DNA from: Rhodobacteraceae bacterium UBA3069
GTDB taxonomy: Bacteria > Pseudomonadota > Alphaproteobacteria > Rhodobacterales > Rhodobacteraceae
NCBI GenBank assembly: GCA_002366795.1
Contig: DFBX01000080.1
Span: forward strand, 1-36,108
DNA length: 36,108 nucleotides
Reading direction: 5' to 3'
The position numbers were made by a program, and so were the translations under genes. Of this stretch, positions 31,063 through 36,108 are shown one piece after another. The notes under the pieces were generated by a model, which did not search any database, was not told where the DNA came from, and saw nothing but the letters and a program-made list of their open reading frames with translations. Each line of letters opens with the position of its first letter. Positions within the stretch are counted from its first letter, which is position 1.

Positions 31063-31090
31063 TCCCTTCTCTCGTTCTTCGCGAAACATC

Positions 31091-31117
31091 AGGGCTGCCC
31101 TCCGGGGCGGCCCTTTT
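31091..31117 (+). terminator. Terminator of rpsF-rpsR-rplI
   Basis: AGGGCTGCCC (31091-31100) pairs with GGGCGGCCCT (31105-31114) through 10 bp with one U-G pair, followed by TTTT (from 31114), 28 nt past the rplI stop. Confidence 0.9.
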
Positions 31118-31231
31118 CATTTTGGCGCAGCACGTGCCCACAATTTGATACAGTTTTCTGAATTTACTGATTTTCTGTAAACTTTATTGCCCTACCCCCG
31201 ATGCACGAAGCTGTCGAAAGAGGAAGGGCCA

Positions 31232-32572
31232 ATGCGGTTTTTCGCGAAACAAAATCAGAAGCAAGGTCACATGACGTTGGAGCAGTCTGAGCTCCTGACC
31301 ATGCTGGACCAGACGCAGGCGGTCATCCGGTTCAAGATCGACGGGGAAATTCTTTTTGCCAATCAGAATTTCCTTGATGCCGTGGGCTATTCCCTTGACG
31401 AAGTGGTCGGCAATCACCACTCGATGTTCTTGGACCATGACTACTGCAACAGTCAGGAATACAAGGATTTCTGGAAACGCTTGGGAGAGGGAGAGGTCTT
31501 TACCAGCCACTTCCCCCGCATGACCAGCACCGGCGACACCATCTTTATTCAGGCAACCTATTGCCCGATCCGTAACGCCGAGGGCGAGGTTTACCGCGTT
31601 ATCAAGATCGCGTCCGATGTGACGACAAGGCAAGACGCGATCAATGATCTGGCGGATGCGTTGAAGGCGCTCAGTCATGGCGATCTGACCCGTCATGTTG
31701 CCCCTTGCCAGCAAAGCGACATGCAGGAACTAGGCGAGGTATTCAATGCAACGCTCAACCAGTTGAGCAGGCTGATGACGAATGTCAAATCGGTCACGCA
31801 ATCGGTCAGCACAACCTCGGACCAGCTTATTTCGATGACCGATGACCTCGCGCGCCGGACAGAATCGCAAGCGGCTTCCCTGGAACAGACAGCCGCGGCC
31901 GTTCAGGCCGTGACCGCCACGGCGCAGTCCACGGCCGACAAAGCCAGCGAAGTGCATGGTGTCGCCATCCAGACCCGCGGCGCGGCGCAAGGCGGGCGCG
32001 ATCTGGTCCACAACCTGACCGAGGCGATGGAGAGGATCGAAAAATCCTCTGATCAGATTGCACAGATCATCTCGGTTATCGAAACGATTGCCTTCCAGAC
32101 GAACCTTTTGGCGCTGAACGCCGGGGTGGAAGCCGCACGCGCAGGCGAAGCCGGGCGCGGGTTCGCCGTCGTCGCCTCCGAAGTGCGCAGTTTGGCGCAG
32201 CGCAGCTCGGAATACGCGCAGAAAATCAAAGGCTTGATCCAAATCAGTACAGAAAATGTGAACGAAGGAGCCGGTTTGGTCGGCCGCGCGAACACCGAAT
32301 TCACGACGATTTTCGAAGGCGTCAACACGATTTCGGACCGTGTTCAGGATATCGTTGGCGGCGTGCAGGAGCAGTCACAAACCCTGTCCGAAATCAACGC
32401 CTCCGTTTCGCAGATCGATCAGGTGACTCAGCAGAACGCGGCCATGGTGCAGGAAACAAGCAGCGCCGGGCGGCACCTGATGCAAGGCGCACAGGATCTA
32501 GCGACCGAAATCGATTTCTTCACGGTTGACGACAACACAAGCAGCGCCCCTGTCCATCGAAAGGCAAGCTAA
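31232..32572 (+). CDS. Soluble PAS-domain methyl-accepting chemotaxis protein
   Basis: The 446-residue chemoreceptor has no transmembrane segment or signal peptide and should act in the cytoplasm. Order: PAS domain (about 20-135, IDGEILFANQNFLDAVGYSL and IFIQATYCPIRNAEGEVYRV), a linker helix with a HAMP-like stretch (about 140-195, ALKALSHGDLTRHVAPCQQS), and the signalling hairpin (about 215-430). The hairpin tip AFQTNLLALNAGVEAARAGE binds CheA/CheW. It ends without the CheR-binding pentapeptide. The PAS ligand is unknown; redox or oxygen sensing is common for such proteins. ATG 31232 is preceded by GAGGAAG. No che genes are nearby. Confidence 0.95.
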   Translation: MRFFAKQNQKQGHMTLEQSELLTMLDQTQAVIRFKIDGEILFANQNFLDAVGYSLDEVVGNHHSMFLDHDYCNSQEYKDFWKRLGEGEVFTSHFPRMTSTGDTIFIQATYCPIRNAEGEVYRVIKIASDVTTRQDAINDLADALKALSHGDLTRHVAPCQQSDMQELGEVFNATLNQLSRLMTNVKSVTQSVSTTSDQLISMTDDLARRTESQAASLEQTAAAVQAVTATAQSTADKASEVHGVAIQTRGAAQGGRDLVHNLTEAMERIEKSSDQIAQIISVIETIAFQTNLLALNAGVEAARAGEAGRGFAVVASEVRSLAQRSSEYAQKIKGLIQISTENVNEGAGLVGRANTEFTTIFEGVNTISDRVQDIVGGVQEQSQTLSEINASVSQIDQVTQQNAAMVQETSSAGRHLMQGAQDLATEIDFFTVDDNTSSAPVHRKAS

Positions 32573-32581
32573 GCCCCAATG

Positions 32582-32611
32582 AAAAAGAGCCGCTCCCTTG
32601 AGCGGCTCTTT
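32582..32611. terminator. Terminator between the chemoreceptor and tig
   Basis: AAAGAGCCGCT (32584-32594) and AGCGGCTCTTT (32601-32611) form a perfect 11-bp stem with a 6-nt loop. A and T runs on both sides allow termination in either direction. It lies 12 nt after the chemoreceptor stop. Confidence 0.92.
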
Positions 32612-32640
32612 CCACATTGCCCCCTAAAGAGCTACTTGTT

Positions 32641-32680
32641 TTCCGCCCCGCGCTGCACTGATGCTGGCGACGGGGCGGAA
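32641..32680 (-). repeat. 10-bp perfect inverted repeat after tig
   Basis: TTCCGCCCCG (32641-32650) and CGGGGCGGAA (32671-32680) flank a 20-bp loop, 11 nt beyond the tig stop on the minus strand. No T run follows in either direction, so it may be an mRNA-stabilising stem that precedes the shared terminator at 32582-32611. Confidence 0.75.
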
Positions 32681-32691
32681 ATACTGTGCGA

Positions 32692-34026
32692 TCACTCGTC
32701 GTCCAACGCCTCGACAGCCTTTTGCAGGTCGTCCTTGCTGATCTCTTTTTCCGAAACCTCGGCCTGATCCACGATGTGATCGACAACCTTGTCTTCAAAG
32801 ATCGGCGCGCGCAGCTGCTGTTGCATCTGCTGGTTTTGCTGCACGAATTCAAAGAACTGACGCTCCTGACCCGGATACTGGCGGGCTTGGTTCATAATGG
32901 CTTGCGTCATCTCGGCATCGGTCACTTCGACCTCGGCCTTCCGACCGGTTTCGGCCAGCAGCAAACCCAGGCGTACGCGGCGCTCGGCCAGCTTGTTATG
33001 CTCGTCCGTGGTTTCGATCTCACCGTGGTTGTGATCGTGAACCTCGGAGTTTTCCTCATGCCACAGCTGGTGCGCGATCTGCTTGGCCTCGGCTTCCACC
33101 AGAGACGGCGGCAGTTCGAAGGACACCATGCCATCCAGCTTGTCCAGCAGGTCGCGTTTCATCACCGCGCGGGCCGCGCCAGCGTATTCGGCTTCCAGAC
33201 GTTCAGAGACCTGACCCTTCAGTGCGTCCAGATTCTCGGCACCGTATTTAGTGGCCAGCTCGTCGTTGACCTCGGCGGCCTTCGGCTCTTTGACGGCCTT
33301 GATGGTGCAGTCAAAGATGGCTTCCTTGCCGGCCAGGTTTTCCGCGCCGTATTCTTCCGGGAAGGTCACGGTGACTTGCTTTTCTTCACCAGCTTTCACG
33401 CCGACCAGCTGCTCTTCGAAACCGGGGATGAACTGGCCCGAGCCGATGACCAGCGGGTAATCTTCCGCCGCGCCACCTTCGAAGGCTTCGCCATCGACCT
33501 TACCGGTGAAATCGAACACCACCTGGTCGCCATCTTTGGCTTTCGAACCCTTCTTGCGGTCTTCGAAATTCTGGGCGCTTTCTGCCAAGCTGGCCAGCGC
33601 CTCGTCCACGGCAGCGTCGTCAGCCTTGACGGTCATTCGCTCCAGCTTGAGCCCCTTGACCTCCAGGTCGGGAATCTCGGGCAGGGCTTCATAGGTCATG
33701 GTAACCTTGACGTCATCGCCAAGCTTCCAAGCTTCGCCGTCTTCCATTTTGACATCGGGCTGAACCGCGGGGCGGTCGCCGGTTTTTTCAAAATGTTCGT
33801 TCATGGCGCCGTCGATGGCTTCCTGCATGGCTTCGCCCAGCAGACGTTCGCCGAACTGCTTGCGCAGAAGGGCCATGGGCACCTTGCCCTTGCGGAAACC
33901 CTTCATCTCGATCTCAGGCTGCGCTTCTTTCAGCTTATCTTCCACCTTGGCATCCAGCTCTGCGGCGGTCAGGGTGATCTCGTAGCCGCGCTTGAGGCCG
34001 TCGTTCAGGGTCTCGGTGACCTGCAT
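32692..34026 (-). CDS. tig: Trigger factor (ribosome-associated chaperone, peptidyl-prolyl isomerase)
   Basis: Trigger factor meets nascent chains at the ribosome exit tunnel. The 444 residues follow the standard plan: ribosome-binding domain (about 1-115, with MKGFRKGKVPMALLRKQFGE as the ribosome-docking signature), FKBP-type domain (about 150-240, VVFDFTGKVDGEAFEGG and YPLVIGSGQFIPGFEEQLVG) and C-terminal chaperone domain (about 245-430). The start MQVTETLNDGLKRG at 34026 has AAGGAAG upstream; the open frame extends 39 codons further but is not conserved and includes a GC palindrome. Usually clpP follows elsewhere; here tig is alone. Confidence 0.97.
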   Translation of the reverse strand: MQVTETLNDGLKRGYEITLTAAELDAKVEDKLKEAQPEIEMKGFRKGKVPMALLRKQFGERLLGEAMQEAIDGAMNEHFEKTGDRPAVQPDVKMEDGEAWKLGDDVKVTMTYEALPEIPDLEVKGLKLERMTVKADDAAVDEALASLAESAQNFEDRKKGSKAKDGDQVVFDFTGKVDGEAFEGGAAEDYPLVIGSGQFIPGFEEQLVGVKAGEEKQVTVTFPEEYGAENLAGKEAIFDCTIKAVKEPKAAEVNDELATKYGAENLDALKGQVSERLEAEYAGAARAVMKRDLLDKLDGMVSFELPPSLVEAEAKQIAHQLWHEENSEVHDHNHGEIETTDEHNKLAERRVRLGLLLAETGRKAEVEVTDAEMTQAIMNQARQYPGQERQFFEFVQQNQQMQQQLRAPIFEDKVVDHIVDQAEVSEKEISKDDLQKAVEALDDE

Positions 34027-34267
34027 CTTGTCTTCCTTGTTCCGGTTCGGGCGCGCGCGTGCCCGCGCGGGCATATGTTCAAATCTCGGCCCTTCTATTG
34101 GTCCTAAGCCCTGTCTGCAAGGGGGTTTGGTGCTGCATTGCAACTCGGCGGCAAGCGGCCATGCCGACAGGCGTGGACAAGGCCATATACTGCCGTCCGA
34201 ACAAGTGCGGCAACATAATGGGCCGCGTTCTTCAAACTACCGGGAACACCGCCCGAGGCGGCCATGC

Positions 34268-34293
34268 AAAACGGGCAGGCCACAACCGGCCCG
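34268..34293 (-). terminator. Terminator of the PilJ-domain gene
   Basis: On the minus strand CGGGC (34289-34293) pairs with GCCCG (34272-34276), extended by an inner GG/CC pair beyond a C-T mismatch, and is followed by four T residues. It lies 75 nt beyond the stop of the gene at 34368. Confidence 0.68.
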
Positions 34294-34304
34294 CCCTTCC
34301 CTTG

Positions 34305-34343
34305 CTGTCTGCATCATGCCCCGGGGCAAGGAAATGCAGACAG
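34305..34343 (-). repeat. 10-bp perfect inverted repeat enclosing a GC palindrome
   Basis: CTGTCTGCAT (34305-34314) and ATGCAGACAG (34334-34343) flank a 19-bp loop that contains GCCCCGGGGC (34318-34327). As RNA it would form a two-level hairpin just after the stop codon of the PilJ-domain gene and before its terminator. It may stabilise the mRNA end or be a transcription-factor site. Confidence 0.75.
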
Positions 34344-34367
34344 GTTGCCGAGATATCCTGAGGGGGA

Positions 34368-35252
34368 TCAGAGTTTCTCGTACATCCGGACGGCGTTGTT
34401 CATCTCGGCCAGCACGGCCTCGGCAATGAAGGCGGCATAGCCCAGATCGCTTTTGCTGATATCGTCGCCGGACATGACCGTCTGAACGATCGGCGACAAT
34501 TCGAACCAAAGCCCTTCGACCATTTCCAGTTGGGCGTCGATCTCCCATGTCGGGGCGGCGATCAGGCTGCGCGCCGGGCTGCCCTCGCGTAGATCCCGCA
34601 GGGAGTTCTCGAATTCTGCGACCGTCGCGCGCAATGCCTTGCGGTCCGCTTCAGGGTCGATGCCGGACATGACCATGCACATATCCTTGATCGCCTTCTG
34701 GGTCAGCATCCGCTGGCGCCCTGCCACGTTCAGGGCCATGGCCTGCTGCGAAAATTCCACACCGGTCGCCATTTCCGACTGGATCGCAGTGACTGACCTG
34801 TCCATCTGCTTCAGCAAACGCACATTGCTTTTCCGCAATGCGGCCAGCGCGCTTTCATCGCCGGCCTCGCCCGACAAACGACCGACAAGCGGCGCAAACC
34901 GGTTCCATAATACTTCGGTTTTTTCCAGCTGGATCAAGACCATGCGGCTGGTTTCCGCCTCGAACCCAAGATCGGCGCTGCCCTGTTGCAGCCCCGTCAG
35001 AACCAAACCGAAACGCAAAGCTGCATCTTGGGCAATCTTGCGATGCAGCGCGGCATCTACCCCCAGCTGCGCAAGACAGGCGGCCTTGCTCATCCGCTGT
35101 GTCAGCATCCGTTGACGCCCGGCCTCGTTCAATTTGAGGGTCATCTTTTCATTTTGATTACGCTGCGCAGTTTCAGCGGCACTCACCGATTATCCAAGAG
35201 CGGCCGAAAAGCACAAAGCAACCGTCAGAACCAACATTGAAAACCTGTTCAT
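34368..35252 (-). pseudogene. Tandem PilJ-domain secreted protein, interrupted by a nonsense codon in the signal peptide
   Basis: The apparent original gene starts at ATG 35252 (behind GAGGCGGG) with a normal signal peptide, MNRFSMLVLTVALCFSAALG. It meets an in-frame TAA at codon 21 (35190-35192) and continues in the same frame with SVSAAETAQRNQ. The remaining 272 codons from GTG 35186 are open and hold two copies of the PilJ-type sensor domain (PF13675), each opening with the motif AGRQRMLTQ: LNEAGRQRMLTQRMSKAA near residue 19 and LNVAGRQRMLTQKAIKDM near residue 152 (GTG numbering). Such proteins are periplasmic sensors or nitrate/nitrite-related receptors. Without readthrough or reinitiation the product would not be exported. 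It is either a recent pseudogene or a base-call error. Confidence 0.8.
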
Positions 35253-35479
35253 TACCCGCCTCTGGCGCTGTCGCCCTGAAGTGATTTACCAGTCCGAAAT
35301 ACAGTGATGCGAGTGAACGTCAGATAAACAGAAACAAGAAAAGCTGACACGGGGACAATCAGAAGCTGTATCGCATCAGAGTCATGCAGGTTCATGTTAT
35401 GCGTTCACGCTGGCAACCGCCCGAAAACCCGACCTTTTTCAATCGACATGATACTCGCGGCAAACCCGTGGTTTCAGGG
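35253..35479. other. Intergenic region, nothing recognised
   Basis: These 227 bp between the PilJ-domain gene and the oxygenase remnant contain no gene, terminator or repeat that I can support. It presumably includes the PilJ-domain promoter. Confidence 0.4.
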
Positions 35480-35964
35480 CTAGACGGTCAGCCGCCCGGC
35501 GACAGCCTCATCAATGGATTTCTGGCCGAATTGCAGCCCGCATGCGAATTTTCCGAACAGAAGTTCCGCGTTTGCATGCGCCGCGAAACCGTTCTGAATA
35601 CCCTCGCCGATCACGAAATCCTCCTCGAACACGCTGCGGATCAGATCATAGTTCTTGGCACAGTAGCGTTCTGCCTTGTCGGTTTTCGGGGTTTCGGGGA
35701 TCAGCATCATACATAGGGAAATACAGGTGCCCGGCCCGGTCGGAATGATCGTATGAATATAGACATGATCAGTCATCATCTGCGCAAAGTTTACCGAGAA
35801 CAGGTCGTTCTGGGTCATGCGATAGGAGCGGTACTCCCAGTTTTCCGGGACAACGCCCCTCAACTCCACGACCTTGGGCAGCGGCACGGCATGCCGCACA
35901 TGTGGATGGAAATCCAAGTGGACGCTTTGGTTGTCAAGATAGGCGGCACAGGCGGTTTCGCTAT
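35480..35964 (-). pseudogene. Rieske-type ring-hydroxylating oxygenase alpha subunit, 3' remnant
   Basis: Only the C-terminal part (about 160 codons) of a Rieske non-haem iron oxygenase remains. The frame reads AYLDNQSVHLDFHPHVRHAV and VPENWEYRSYRMTQNDLF, and ends FVIGEGIQNGFAAHANAELL, FGKFACGLQFGQKSIDEAVA, GRLTV, the typical end of the catalytic SRPBCC/ring_hydroxyl_A domain. The N-terminal Rieske [2Fe-2S] half and the iron ligands are gone: upstream the sequence turns into an IS481-type transposase at about 35965. The substrate cannot be inferred. A TTG at 35917 is the first possible start inside the remnant, but no ribosome binding site supports translation. Confidence 0.82.
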
Positions 35965-36108
35965 GGGCATCTGGTGGATCGGGTTCAGGATGTATCGATC
36001 CGGCTCAGAAGTCCAGATTTTACAGATGTATTCATAGGGCGTGAGCCCGCTGAGAGTTTTGAGACGGCGGGCGTAATTGTAGGCGTCGGGGAAGTCGCCG
36101 AGATGGCT
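35860..36108 (-). pseudogene. IS481-family transposase, C-terminal remnant
   Basis: Reading leftward from the window edge, the frame gives SHLGDFPDAYNYARRLKTLS, GLTPYEYICKIWTSEPDRYI and LNPIHQMP, the characteristic C-terminus of IS481-type (integrase-core, DDE) transposases. Family members usually end two to four residues after HQMP. Here, from about 35965, the frame runs on with unrelated residues to a TGA at 35860-35862, across the oxygenase remnant in another frame. So the right end of the element, including its stop codon and inverted repeat, is missing. The gene continues beyond the window on the other side. Confidence 0.8.

Larger units (their letters stand above)
34027..34367 (-). other. 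Intergenic region with several stem-loops
   Basis: No gene or tRNA is supported in these 341 bp. Next to tig lies the perfect palindrome TGCCCGCGCGGGCA (34060-34073) about 35 nt before the start codon. A weak promoter candidate for tig is TTGCAG (34115-34120) with AATAGA (34094-34099), spaced 15 bp. On the side of the PilJ-domain gene lie a large inverted repeat and a terminator, described separately. Confidence 0.55.

Noticed and set aside
32686..34107. A 473-codon plus-strand open frame, Leu/Val/Phe rich
   Set aside because: It looks membrane-like only because it is the reverse reading of tig; there is no ribosome binding site or family match.
34027..34140. GTTCAAATC-like sequence at 34077 as a tRNA T-loop
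   Set aside because: No acceptor or anticodon stems can be placed around it.
1..36108. tRNA, rRNA, CRISPR arrays, toxin-antitoxin or defence genes
   Set aside because: I looked for cloverleaf T-loop motifs, repeat-spacer patterns and typical small gene pairs and found none.

Overview
The window is a GC-rich stretch of an alphaproteobacterial chromosome, almost certainly from the Rhodobacterales (Roseobacter/Rhodobacter group). Three things point there: a complete gene-transfer-agent (GTA) head-tail cluster of the Rhodobacter capsulatus type in canonical gene order, a pyruvate dehydrogenase E1-beta subunit that carries its own lipoyl domain, and ribosomal protein bL9 with a long acidic tail. 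Both ends of the window lie inside insertion sequences (IS3-type orfA at the left, an IS481-type transposase remnant at the right), as expected if this is a draft contig that stops at repeats.

Layout. 1-165: left end of an IS3-family element. 355-1485 (-): tgt. 1683-1982 (+): FtsB/DivIC-like protein, followed by a 25-bp tandem repeat. 2317-6049 (+): pdhA-pdhB-pdhC, ended by a strong terminator shared with the convergent cysE (6139-6963, -). 7165-21331 (-): the GTA cluster, transcribed from g1 (TerS) to g15 (tail fibre/'megatron'), with mostly overlapping ATGA or TGATG junctions and no visible frameshift. 21606-26752 (-): the fatty-acid synthesis block fabD-fabG-acpP-fabF-mltG. 26939-28827: a cytochrome b561-YceI fusion (+) facing a secreted YceI protein (-). 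29052-29570 (-): a small unknown membrane protein. 29830-31062 (+): rpsF-rpsR-rplI. 31232-32572 (+): a soluble PAS-containing chemoreceptor, converging on tig (32692-34026, -). 34368-35252 (-): a tandem PilJ-domain protein whose signal peptide is broken by an in-frame TAA. 35480-36108 (-): a decapitated Rieske-type oxygenase gene joined to an IS481 transposase remnant.

How the parts work together. The GTA genes would build a small tailed-phage-like particle that packages host DNA: TerS/TerL, portal, protease, HK97-fold capsid, connectors, tail tube, short tape measure, distal tail protein, hub, cell-wall peptidase and tail fibre. No integrase, replication or lysis genes are present, as expected for a GTA. 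The neighbours are housekeeping genes.

Most worth following up is the start of the GTA operon. A good sigma-70-like promoter (TTGACT-17-TATAAG) is followed within about 20 nt by a strong intrinsic terminator, before g1. A tiny 11-codon ORF begins at the predicted transcription start and ends inside the hairpin. Further strong RNA hairpins lie between terminase and portal and after the capsid gene. Together they suggest that expression is gated by attenuation or antitermination and graded along the operon. This is inferred from sequence only. The second notable observation is the decay at the right end: the nonsense codon in the PilJ-domain protein and the IS-oxygenase junction.
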